This document shows, piece after piece, positions 1-5,347 of a stretch of DNA of 9,798 nt (position 1 is its first letter; each line of letters starts with the position of its first letter). The position numbers were made by a program, and so were the translations under genes. The DNA comes from Chloroflexota bacterium (lineage in GTDB: Bacteria; Chloroflexota; Limnocylindria; Limnocylindrales; CSP1-4): positions 1 to 9,798 of the forward strand of contig PMJT01000165.1 in NCBI GenBank assembly GCA_003158495.1, given 5' to 3'. The notes under the pieces are model-generated. The model was not told where the DNA came from, made no database searches, and was given only the letters and a program-made list of their open reading frames with translations.

Positions 1-164
1 CGCCCGAAGACGAGCACCGACGGCGCCATCTCGTCCACCGCGACCCGAATGAACAGATAGGGGATACCCCAGACCAGCGCCATGACGCCGAACAGCAAGA
101 CGGCGCGGCGGGTCAAGGCGTGAGCCGGAGTCGTCGGCATGGCAGATGGGGCGGCGGCCTTCAT
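1..164 (-). CDS. DMT/EamA family transporter, N-terminal fragment
   Basis: This is the first 54 residues of a reading frame that leaves the window at the left edge. After a short basic lead (residues 1-20, ending LTRR) comes a hydrophobic first membrane helix at about 21-39 containing ALVWGIPYLFIRVAV, then DEMAPSVLVFG. The W-G-x-x-x-x-x-I/R helix followed by a short acidic loop and a P-x-x-L-x-x-x-R helix start is the usual N-terminus of the drug/metabolite transporter (EamA) superfamily, inner-membrane exporters with ten helices. The substrate cannot be told. ATG at 164 is taken as the start; a second in-frame ATG at 140 (protein starting MPTTPAHAL) is equally possible, and neither has a clear ribosome binding site. 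It is divergent from the nitroreductase-family gene. The 209 bases between them hold no recognisable gene, only G/C-rich sequence including a perfect 12-base palindrome at 253-264. Confidence 0.72.
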   Translation of the reverse strand, partial: MKAAAPSAMPTTPAHALTRRAVLLFGVMALVWGIPYLFIRVAVDEMAPSVLVFG

Positions 165-373
165 CGGTTGATTCTGGCAGGCTTGGCACTGGTCGTTGCG
201 GCGCGTGGCGAAGCCGGCAGAACGTCGCATCGCCCGGGACCCGGCGGCGAACCGGCCGCGGCCGCCGGCTCGTCCCCTCTGCGGCCGGCATCGGCCGATT
301 CGAGCATACTGGCCGGAGGGCCGCCGGCCCCGAAGTAGGCCGACCCTGTGCAAGCCCGAGGACGCGACCGAAA

Positions 374-862
374 ATGCCCCTTACCGGAGAATACGCACCC
401 AGCACGGCAGCCTATGCCCGCAAGCAGGCCGATCTCTATGAAGCCACGAACGGCGAACAGGCCGCCGACATGCGAGGCCGGCCGGTGGTCGTCCTGACCT
501 CGATCGGGGCCCGAACGGGCAAGCTGCGCAAGACCGCGTTGATGCGCGTCGAGCACGACGGCGTGTACGCGGTGGTCGCATCTCTGGGCGGTGCGCCGCA
601 GCATCCCGTCTGGTACTACAACCTGAAGGCGAACCCCCACGTGGAGTTGCAGGACTGCGCCACGAGGCGCGATTACATCGCCAGGGAGGTCGCCGGCGAC
701 GAGAAGGCCATGTGGTGGGAACGTGCCGTCGCGGCCTGGCCGGACTACGCCAATTATCAGAAGAGGACGGACCGTCAGATCCCCGTTTTCGTGCTCGAAT
801 CCATGGAGCAGGAGGTCCCCATGTCGATCGAAAGCCAGATGGAGGCCGCGCGCCGGCTCTAG
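374..862 (+). CDS. F420-dependent nitroreductase-family protein (DDN/Rv3547-like)
   Basis: This 162-residue protein is of the split beta-barrel, deazaflavin (F420)-dependent nitroreductase family, which reduces or binds small substrates using F420H2. Family hallmarks are LTSIGARTGKLRKTALM at 41-57 (cofactor phosphate-binding stretch), GGAPQHPVWYYNLKANPHV at 72-90, and YQKRTDRQIPVFVLE at 128-142, which is where relatives normally end. The frame is open upstream to 146, but that part is arginine-rich and unlike the family, so ATG at 374 is chosen; GAGGA at 358-362 lies 11 bases before it. The last 20 residues (143-162) are not typical: they read through the ribosome binding site and start of the SnoaL-like remnant, which lies in the same frame, and end at its amber codon (860-862). 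Whether the cell uses this extended end is unknown. The physiological substrate cannot be inferred. Confidence 0.88.
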   Translation: MPLTGEYAPSTAAYARKQADLYEATNGEQAADMRGRPVVVLTSIGARTGKLRKTALMRVEHDGVYAVVASLGGAPQHPVWYYNLKANPHVELQDCATRRDYIAREVAGDEKAMWWERAVAAWPDYANYQKRTDRQIPVFVLESMEQEVPMSIESQMEAARRL

Positions 863-1050
863 GTCGAGGTTTTCGGGGCCGGAACCTTTGCCGCCACTGG
901 CACGATCGAACCGACCGGACGCAAGGTCGCGTTCGGCGAGATCCGCATCGACCGCTTCGAGAATGGCCGGATCGCCGAATCGAGGTTCATCCCGGATCGC
1001 CTTTTCCTCGGGCAGCAACTCGGGATCCTGCCGCGGCTGCACAAGGGCCG
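821..1050 (+). pseudogene. SnoaL-like / ester cyclase remnant with amber stop and internal loss
   Basis: A strong ribosome binding site (AGGAGG, 810-815) precedes ATG 821, which opens MSIESQMEAARRL, a typical start for SnoaL-like polyketide/ester cyclase proteins (about 130-145 residues). The frame then meets TAG at 860-862. Read through, it continues VEVFGAG, then GTIEPTGRKVAF, IRIDRFENGRIAES and LGQQLGILP. These match the C-terminal half of ester cyclases (P-P-T-G-R-x-V, I-x-R-x-x-x-G-x-I-x-E, M-x-Q-L-G-L-x-P). The segment that normally lies between the first helix and the T-G-R strand is missing. Relatives often have Trp where TAG now stands (RRLW), so a TGG to TAG change is a simple explanation. 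After about 1030 the homology stops and the frame runs on to TGA at 1168-1170 through a short tandem repeat. An inactive gene is the best reading; a sequencing error could explain the stop but not the missing middle. Confidence 0.6.
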
Positions 1051-1070
1051 CGGCTGTACAAGGGCCGCGG
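1031..1070. repeat. 17-base tandem repeat, about 2.4 copies
   Basis: The unit CCGCGGCTGCACAAGGG occurs at 1031-1047 and again at 1048-1064 with one base changed (T for C at the tenth position), followed by a partial third copy CCGCGG at 1065-1070. It lies just past the last recognisable codons of the SnoaL-like remnant, in sequence that no longer looks like a conserved protein. This is compatible with slippage in decaying DNA. Confidence 0.8.
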
Positions 1071-1181
1071 CGCGTGGTCTGGCCTGCAGGACACGGGTCG
1101 CCGGGCCGGTCGCGGCGCGGGCTTGCGGGCATGCTTGGTTCCTACTCGGGCAGGCCGCCGATCGAATGTGAGGAATCGATG

Positions 1182-1670
1182 ATGCCAAAGATCACACCTT
1201 GTCTCTGGTTCGACGGCAACGCCGAGGAGGCCGCAGGCTTCTACGTCTCGCTCTTGCCGGACAGCCGAATCGACCGGATCTCCCGCTCGCCGGCGGACAA
1301 TCCGAGCACTTCTGAGGGCGCGGTCCTCATGGTCGCGTTCACGCTGGCCGGCCAGCCCTTCACAGGTCTCAACGGCGGACCGCAGTTTCCATTCAGCGAA
1401 GCCATTTCCTGGGTCATCGACTGCGCGGACCAGGCCGAAGTCGACCGCCTCTGGGATGCGCTGACCGCCGACGGCGGGTCGCCGGGCAGATGCGGCTGGC
1501 TCAAGGACCGATTCGGCATGTCGTGGCAGGTCGTCCCACGCCAGCTCGGGGAGATGCTCGGGTCCTCCGACGCCGACGGCGCACGCCGGGCGATGGAGGC
1601 GATGCTGCGCATGAGCAAGATCGACGTCGCGGAAATGAGCCGGGCCTTCGACGGCCAGCCGGTGGCCTGA
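1182..1670 (+). CDS. PhnB-like VOC superfamily protein
   Basis: This 162-residue protein is of the PhnB / 3-demethylubiquinone-methyltransferase-like branch of the vicinal oxygen chelate (glyoxalase/bleomycin-resistance) fold. Characteristic stretches are the opening KITPCLWFDGNAEEAAGFY (3-21), the beta strand VAFTLAGQPFTGLNGG (51-66), FPFSEAISWVIDC (69-81), and GRCGWLKDRFGMSWQVVP (102-119), followed by a helical tail with AMLRMSKIDV. Family members usually have no proven activity in spite of the historical name; they bind small ligands, sometimes through a metal. Two ATGs are adjacent: the second (1182) is chosen because GAGGA at 1170-1174 sits 7 bases before it and relatives begin at this position; 1179 would add one Met. 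It follows the SnoaL-like remnant by about 130 bases and precedes the NmrA-type gene by 31 bases, probably in one transcript. Confidence 0.88.
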   Translation: MPKITPCLWFDGNAEEAAGFYVSLLPDSRIDRISRSPADNPSTSEGAVLMVAFTLAGQPFTGLNGGPQFPFSEAISWVIDCADQAEVDRLWDALTADGGSPGRCGWLKDRFGMSWQVVPRQLGEMLGSSDADGARRAMEAMLRMSKIDVAEMSRAFDGQPVA

Positions 1671-1701
1671 GCCGTCGCCCGCAGCGTAGAGGTGGCCCGG
1701 C

Positions 1702-2616
1702 ATGGCAGGAGAACGGCAGTTGATCCTCGTGACAGGCGCCACTGGCCTTGTCGGCGGGGAGCTGGTTCGCAGGCTCTCGGATCGAGGCTTCCGGGTACGG
1801 GCGCTCGTCCGTAACGCCGGAACGTCCAACGCCGCGAAGGCGTCAGCCCTCGCTCAGTTGCCCGGGGTCGAAATCGCCGACGGCGACCTGGCTCAGCCGG
1901 CCACTCTGGCGTCGGCACTCCGGGGCGTGGACCGGGCCATGTTGATCTCTTCTTCGGACGCAGCGATGCGCGACGTCCAGTGCACGTTTGTCGACGCCGC
2001 CCGCGCCGCCGGGACCGGCCACGTCGTCAAACTGTCGGGCATCATGCCCGAGCTTGACTCACCGTTCAGATTCGCCCGTATGCACGGCGAGATCGAGCAG
2101 CACATCGAGCAATCGGGCGTGCCGTTCACGCACATCCGGGCGGGCGAGTTCATGCACTCGTATTTCCGCCAGGTCCCGTCGATCGTGAAGTCGGGTGCGC
2201 TGCGCCTCCCGATGGCCGACGCCCGGATCGCTTCGACCGACATCGGAGACATTGCCGACGTTGCCGCGGACATCCTGACCGGGCCGGGACACGAAGGACG
2301 GATCTACCCGATCACCGGTCCCGAGTCCCTGTCCATGGCCGAGGTCGCCGTCAAGCTGTCGGCCGCGACCGGGCTCGAGATCCGCTACGTGGAGGTCAGT
2401 GCTGAGGACTTCATCGCCGGCCGGCTCGCCGCGGGCGCATCTCCCTACGCCGCCGAGGGCCTGGCCGAGCTCTTCGCCGAGCGGCGCAAGGGCAAGGAAG
2501 CGACGGTCTACCCGACCATAGAGACCGTCTTTGGTCGCCACCCCACGACTTTCGACGAGTTTGCCCGGCGTCACGCGGCCATCTTCCGCGGCGAGCAGCC
2601 GGCGCCGCGGCTCTGA
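1702..2616 (+). CDS. NmrA-like NAD(P)-binding atypical SDR protein
   Basis: This 304-residue atypical short-chain dehydrogenase is of the NmrA / quinone oxidoreductase-2 type. The N-terminal nucleotide-binding motif is TGATGLVG at 11-18 (T-G-x-x-G-x-x-G). Basic residues after the second strand (RVRALVR, 31-37) suggest preference for NADP(H). GDL at 61-63, a Ser-rich strand end LISSS (81-85), VVKLSGI (108-114) and DIGDIADVAADIL (180-192) follow the usual order of the family, and EGRIYPITGPESLSMAEV (198-215) is the common substrate-side segment. There is no classical Tyr-x-x-x-Lys pair, as is typical of NmrA relatives, so it may be a redox sensor or a quinone/azo reductase rather than a dehydrogenase. 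The start ATG 1702 is supported by AGAGG at 1688-1692. It stands between the PhnB-like and AHSA1 genes, all on the same strand. Confidence 0.9.
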   Translation: MAGERQLILVTGATGLVGGELVRRLSDRGFRVRALVRNAGTSNAAKASALAQLPGVEIADGDLAQPATLASALRGVDRAMLISSSDAAMRDVQCTFVDAARAAGTGHVVKLSGIMPELDSPFRFARMHGEIEQHIEQSGVPFTHIRAGEFMHSYFRQVPSIVKSGALRLPMADARIASTDIGDIADVAADILTGPGHEGRIYPITGPESLSMAEVAVKLSAATGLEIRYVEVSAEDFIAGRLAAGASPYAAEGLAELFAERRKGKEATVYPTIETVFGRHPTTFDEFARRHAAIFRGEQPAPRL

Positions 2617-2653
2617 CCCGCACCCGTCTGCGGCACCCGGGGCGGCTGGTCGT

Positions 2654-2679
2654 TCGACACCGCGGCGGCCCGCTATCCT
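2654..2679 (+). promoter_or_regulatory. possible promoter for the AHSA1-GNAT pair
   Basis: In the 91-base gap before the AHSA1 gene, TCGACA (2654-2659) resembles a -35 box and TATCCT (2674-2679) a -10 box, and the latter sits 28 bases ahead of the start codon. The 14-base spacer is shorter than usual, so this is only a candidate. The gap could equally be read through from upstream. Confidence 0.25.
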
Positions 2680-2707
2680 GTCGGCGATATCAGCAGGGAG
2701 GCGGACC

Positions 2708-3106
2708 ATGGCCTACGAGTTCACCATCGCAGACGTACTGCCGGCGACGCCGCAGGCGGTGTATGAAGCCTGGATGTCCGACGATGGACACACCGAAATG
2801 ACCGGCGGCACGGCCGAGATCGACCCACGGGTCGGCGGCGAGTTCACCGCCTGGGACGGCTATATCACCGGTCGAACACTCGCCCTGGAACCGGGCCGGC
2901 GCATCGTCCAGGCCTGGCGCAGCTCCGACTTCGAGGCTGCCGATCCCGATTCTCAGATCGAAGTGCTCCTGGTGGCTGTCCCCGAAGGCACTGAGATCAC
3001 TCTCCGCCACACCGCGATTCCCGACGGACAGTCCGGCTACGCACAGGGCTGGCGCGACAACTACTTCGACCCGATGCGCGACTACTTCGCCGGGCGCGAC
3101 GCGTGA
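2708..3106 (+). CDS. AHSA1/SRPBCC domain protein
   Basis: This 132-residue single-domain START/SRPBCC-fold protein is of the AHSA1 (activator of Hsp90 ATPase homologue 1) type; in bacteria these are soluble hydrophobic-ligand-binding proteins of mostly unknown role. The family pattern is visible in order: ATPQAVYEAWMSDDGHTEMTG (residues 15-35), DPRVGGEFTAWDGYITGRTL (39-58), LEPGRRIVQAWRSSDF (60-75), the strand VLLVAVPEGTEITLRH (about 86-101), and a C-terminal helix GYAQGWRDNYFDPMRDYF. ATG 2708 follows AGGGAGG (2695-2701) by 6 bases, a strong binding site that decides the start. Its TGA overlaps the GTG start of the next gene by 4 bases, so the two are translationally coupled and probably co-expressed. 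Confidence 0.92.
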   Translation: MAYEFTIADVLPATPQAVYEAWMSDDGHTEMTGGTAEIDPRVGGEFTAWDGYITGRTLALEPGRRIVQAWRSSDFEAADPDSQIEVLLVAVPEGTEITLRHTAIPDGQSGYAQGWRDNYFDPMRDYFAGRDA

Positions 3107-3654
3107 CGGCCTCGGACTGGGTCGTGCGCAGCGCGATCCCCGCACAGGATGCAGCCGCTTGCGCGGAGATCTACGCCCCGTTCGTGCGCGACAGCGTCGT
3201 GTCATTCGAGGAGGAAGCGCCCGCCGCCGCGGAAGTCGAAGCCCGGATTCGCTCGACCCAGGCCACTCACCCCTGGCTCGTCCTCGAGGATACGGGCGTG
3301 GTGGTGGGCTACGCCTACGCGTCGCCTCACCGGACCAGGGCCTCCTATCGCTGGGCGGCGGACGTCACGGTCTACATCGGCCCTTCGCACCGTGGCATGG
3401 GCGTCGGGCGGCAGCTCTACACGGAGTTGCTGGATCGGCTTCGGGCGCAGAGGTTCCAGGTAGCGTGCGCCGGGGTCACATTGCCGAACGACGCGAGCGT
3501 CGGCCTCCACCGTGCCATGGGCTTCGAGCCGGTCGGCGTCTACAAGCGCATCGGATGGAAGGCCGGCGCATGGCACGACGTCATCTGGATGGAACTGGAA
3601 CTGACCCCGGCGACGGGCGACCGGCCACTCGAACCGCTACCGCCGGCGCGCTGA
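3103..3654 (+). CDS. phosphinothricin-acetyltransferase-like GNAT enzyme
   Basis: This 183-residue GNAT-fold N-acetyltransferase transfers acetyl from acetyl-CoA to a small amine. It belongs to the PAT/Bar/MnaT branch: an N-terminal IYAPFVRDSVVSFEEEAP stretch (23-40), the central VVGYAYASPHRTRASYRWAADV (68-89), where PAT enzymes have G-x-A-Y-A followed by Y-x-W-x-A-x-V, the CoA pyrophosphate loop HRGMGVG (96-102), and NDASVGLHRAMGFEPVG (129-145). Known relatives acetylate phosphinothricin or methionine sulfoximine/sulfone, often as defence against glutamine-synthetase inhibitors, but sequence alone does not prove this substrate here. The start is GTG 3103, in a 4-base overlap with the AHSA1 stop; no separate ribosome binding site is seen, which suggests coupled translation. 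It is the last gene of the plus-strand run and converges on the small membrane protein gene. Confidence 0.9.
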   Translation: MTASDWVVRSAIPAQDAAACAEIYAPFVRDSVVSFEEEAPAAAEVEARIRSTQATHPWLVLEDTGVVVGYAYASPHRTRASYRWAADVTVYIGPSHRGMGVGRQLYTELLDRLRAQRFQVACAGVTLPNDASVGLHRAMGFEPVGVYKRIGWKAGAWHDVIWMELELTPATGDRPLEPLPPAR

Positions 3655-3708
3655 CCGAACGGTGCCCCCGGCCATGGCCGCGCTCGCCGGCCCGCCCGAT
3701 CGACCCGA

Positions 3709-3816
3709 TTACGACTGCCGCTTGCTCAACCAGATAACCGCCGAGGTGATCGTGACCACTATGAGCACGAACATCACCAAGGACAGGAGGAGGAAGAGCG
3801 GATGAGCCGGATGCAT
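3709..3816 (-). CDS. 35-residue single-helix membrane protein
   Basis: This is a short frame. It starts ATG at 3816 and ends TAA at 3711-3709. AGGAG (3828-3824 on the minus strand) lies 7 bases before the ATG, an ideal ribosome binding site. The product begins MHPAHP, has an uninterrupted hydrophobic stretch at about residues 7-29 (FLLLSLVMFVLIVVTITSAV and on) and ends in the basic tail WLSKRQS, so a single membrane helix with a cytoplasmic basic C-terminus is expected. It starts 17 bases after the stop of the ABC hybrid and is therefore the third frame of the marR transcript. I do not recognise a family. It could be a real small subunit or regulator of the lost transporter, or a free-standing membrane miniprotein. 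The good binding site and clean hydrophobic pattern argue against chance. Confidence 0.55.
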   Translation of the reverse strand: MHPAHPLFLLLSLVMFVLIVVTITSAVIWLSKRQS

Positions 3817-3833
3817 TTGTGGTCTCCTGGTGA

Positions 3834-4079
3834 TTACCCCGCGATTTCGGCGCGGTCCGAAAAGAGCGCTGCAACAATCAGCGCCCCGACCAGACCCACC
3901 GGGTGGATGAGCCCCGTCAGGACGCGCATCGTGGTCGTCTTGCCGGCGCCGTTAGGCCCCAGGAAGCCGTAGACGACTCCTCTCGGGACAGACAGGTCAA
4001 GCCCGGCCAGGGCCATCCGCGATCCGTAGCTCTTGTGGAGTCCGCGCGTCGCGAGGGCAAGGCCGCCGGCGCCGCTCAC
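3834..4079 (-). pseudogene. deletion hybrid: ABC ATPase N-terminus joined to permease-like C-terminus
   Basis: This 81-residue frame starts at GTG 4079, overlapping the marR stop by 4 bases. Residues 8-60 are a normal ABC ATPase N-terminus: LATRGLHKSYGSRMALAGLDL, then GFLGPNGAGKTTT (39-51, Walker A complete), then VLTGLIHP (53-60). In intact ATPases this is followed by D/S-G-x-V-x-x-x-G, the Q-loop, the LSGGQ signature, Walker B and the switch His; none is present. Instead the frame continues VGLVGALIVAALF (61-73) and ends SDRAEIAG, which resembles the last helix and tail of ABC-2-type permeases. The join lies at about 3899. The simplest explanation is a deletion that removed most of an ATPase gene and most of an adjacent permease gene and left the ends in frame. 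The product cannot be an active transporter ATPase. An assembly collapse is the main alternative. Confidence 0.65.
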
Positions 4080-4603
4080 GCGGTTTCCCCGGCTTCTGCC
4101 GGTGGCACGGCAATCGGGAATCCGGATGTCACCTGTGCTTCTCCTTCCGCCGATGCCGGCAGTGTTTTTGCGGTCGAAAGACGTTCGACCATCGTCGCGA
4201 CCAGGGCGTCGAACTGGGTCAGTTCGGCCGGTGTCAGGACAGAGAGAGCTGCCCGTAGCGCTTCGCGGCGGGCGCCGTTGACGTCGGCCAAGAGCCGCGT
4301 GCCCTCGCCGCTGATCGAGCACTCGACCACGCGGCGGTCGTCCGCGCGGTGGCTCCGGGTCGCCAGGCCGCGCTTTTCGAGCCGGTCGACGATCTCCGAG
4401 GCCGTGGCGTCTGTTACCGAGAGCAAGTCGGCCAGCCGGCCGATGGACAGGGGAGCCTGGGCGAGGATGAACAGGAGACGCAGCTGCCCGAACGTGAGGT
4501 CGTGCTGCACCCACCGCGGCGGTCCAATCCGCGCAGTCTGCAGCAGCGATTGGATGCGGCCGAGGGTATCGTCCAGCGTTGTCCGAGTTGATATTTCGCC
4601 CAT
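4076..4603 (-). CDS. MarR-family transcriptional regulator
   Basis: This 175-residue dimeric winged-helix regulator is of the MarR type. A dimerisation helix occupies about 10-30, then DLTFGQLRLLFILAQAPLS (35-53), the helix-turn-helix with LADLLSVTDATASEIVDRLEKRGLATR (58-84, recognition helix TASEIVDRLEKRG) and the wing DDRRVVECSISGEG (88-101), where D-R-R is the conserved DNA-backbone contact. A second dimerisation helix covers about 104-145; residues 146-175 are an extra Ala/Pro/Glu-rich tail. Such proteins usually repress their own operon and an adjacent exporter and release DNA on binding a phenolic or drug-like ligand. The adjacent exporter here is the broken ABC gene, overlapping by 4 bases. 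AAGG lies 7 bases before ATG 4603, inside an inverted repeat that may be its operator, so autoregulation is likely. Confidence 0.92.
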   Translation of the reverse strand: MGEISTRTTLDDTLGRIQSLLQTARIGPPRWVQHDLTFGQLRLLFILAQAPLSIGRLADLLSVTDATASEIVDRLEKRGLATRSHRADDRRVVECSISGEGTRLLADVNGARREALRAALSVLTPAELTQFDALVATMVERLSTAKTLPASAEGEAQVTSGFPIAVPPAEAGETA

Positions 4604-4604
4604 G

Positions 4605-4632
4605 CCCTGACCTTAGGGCGTAAGGGTTAGGG
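4605..4632. promoter_or_regulatory. inverted repeat at the marR start, candidate MarR operator
   Basis: The bases directly ahead of the marR start form an imperfect dyad: outer arms CCCT(4605-4608)/AGGG(4629-4632) with further matches inward (9 of the outer 12 base pairs match), and a second register with perfect arms CCTTA (4611-4615) and TAAGG (4621-4625) around GGGCG. It covers the ribosome binding site of marR. Autorepressing MarR proteins bind dyads of this size near their own start. No binding data are available, so this is inference from position and symmetry. Confidence 0.45.
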
Positions 4633-4645
4633 AATCCTGAAAACG

Positions 4646-4659
4646 GCGGCCCGGGCCGC
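4646..4659. repeat. perfect 14-base GC palindrome in the marR/sigma divergent gap
   Basis: GCGGCCCGGGCCGC reads the same on both strands. It lies between the divergent marR and ECF sigma genes, 43 bases upstream of the marR start. In DNA this rich in G and C such palindromes arise easily, so no function is assigned. The rest of the 243-base gap (4604-4846) carries the MarR dyad, this element and the hairpin at 4779-4797, and no gene. Confidence 0.5.
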
Positions 4660-4778
4660 TGCTCGCGACTCGTGGTCTGTGGCTCGAGGCCCGGCCCGGA
4701 CCCCGGCCCCCGGGGTGTGCGGCGGCGCGGCGCGGGCGCAGCCACGGGTTCAAGATTGAACGATTCCAGCGGCCAACC

Positions 4779-4797
4779 CGTTGTTCGGTGGACAACG
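4779..4797. promoter_or_regulatory. inverted repeat upstream of the ECF sigma gene
   Basis: CGTTGT (4779-4784) and ACAACG (4792-4797) are perfect 6-base arms around a 7-base centre, about 50 bases before the likely start of the sigma gene. It could be an operator in the promoter or a hairpin in the leader. It is AT-richer than its surroundings, which makes chance less likely, but no known regulator site is recognised. Confidence 0.35.
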
Positions 4798-4846
4798 ATC
4801 CAGACCCGAGGGCAGAAGCTTGCTGGCAGAGGCGACGCTGGTCGCG

Positions 4847-5347
4847 ATGAGCGACGACGACATAGCCGAATTGCTCGTGTCCCAGGCGCCCGAAGCGCAT
4901 CGGCTGGCGACCTGGATACTCCGCGACCCCGTGGCCGCCGAGGACGCCGTCCAGGAGGCGGCCGTCTCGGCCTGGGACGCGCGCAAGAAACTCCGGCACG
5001 CCGACAACCCCACGGCCTGGTTCACCAGGATCCTCGTGAACGTCTGCCGTGACGAACTCCGGCGCCGTGGCAGACGGCGGACTCTCCCGGAACTGCCCGG
5101 ATCGATTTCCGGCGGCACGGCGGATCGGTTGGCAGTCCGCGACGAGATCGGCCGCGCGATCGCGCATCTATCCGCCGACGAGCAACTCGTGATCGGCCTC
5201 CGCTACGGCCGCGACCTCACCGTGCCCCAGATCGCGGCCCATACCGGACTGGCCGAGGGCACGGTCAAGTCCAGGCTCCATCACTCGCTCGAACACCTCC
5301 GTTCCGCGCTGGCGGCCGAGCGTCGCGCCGAGGAATCAAGACGATGA
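4847..5347 (+). CDS. ECF-type RNA polymerase sigma factor
   Basis: This 166-residue sigma-70 family protein has the two-domain ECF layout. Region 2 spans about 10-75, with HRLATWILRDPVAAEDAVQEA (18-38; core-binding and -10-recognition helices) and AWFTRILVNVCRDELRRR (57-74). A short linker follows, then region 4 at about 103-155 with YGRDLTVPQIAAHTGLAEGT (120-139) and VKSRLHHSLEHLR (140-152), the helix-turn-helix that reads the -35 box. There is no C-terminal SnoaL extension. ATG 4847 is chosen because relatives begin close to SDDD; TTG 4820 has a better-placed GAGGG (4808-4812) and TTG 4781 is also in frame, so the start is uncertain by up to 22 residues. Its stop overlaps the start of the kelch membrane protein (ATGA), the usual arrangement for a sigma factor and its membrane-bound anti-sigma factor. 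The target genes are unknown; it probably includes its own promoter in its regulon. Confidence 0.92.
   Translation: MSDDDIAELLVSQAPEAHRLATWILRDPVAAEDAVQEAAVSAWDARKKLRHADNPTAWFTRILVNVCRDELRRRGRRRTLPELPGSISGGTADRLAVRDEIGRAIAHLSADEQLVIGLRYGRDLTVPQIAAHTGLAEGTVKSRLHHSLEHLRSALAAERRAEESRR

Noticed and set aside
860..862. Programmed amber read-through or pyrrolysine at TAG
   Set aside because: The missing middle of the SnoaL-like domain means read-through would not give a complete fold, and no pyrrolysine genes are seen; decay is simpler.
161..1132. Long minus-strand open frame (323 residues) opposite the nitroreductase-family gene
   Set aside because: It is the antisense shadow of a high-GC gene, with no recognisable motifs and arginine/proline-rich composition; the plus-strand frame has clear family motifs.
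987..1918. Two overlapping minus-strand open frames opposite the PhnB-like and NmrA-like genes
   Set aside because: Both are antisense to genes with strong motifs and have no domain pattern or ribosome binding site.
3669..3680. 12-base palindrome CGGCCATGGCCG between converging genes as a terminator
   Set aside because: There is no loop and no following T tract; such palindromes are expected by chance at this base composition.
4605..4632. Telomere-like TTAGGG repeats
   Set aside because: Only two exact TTAGGG words plus TAAGGG occur, and they are better explained as arms of the dyad ahead of marR.
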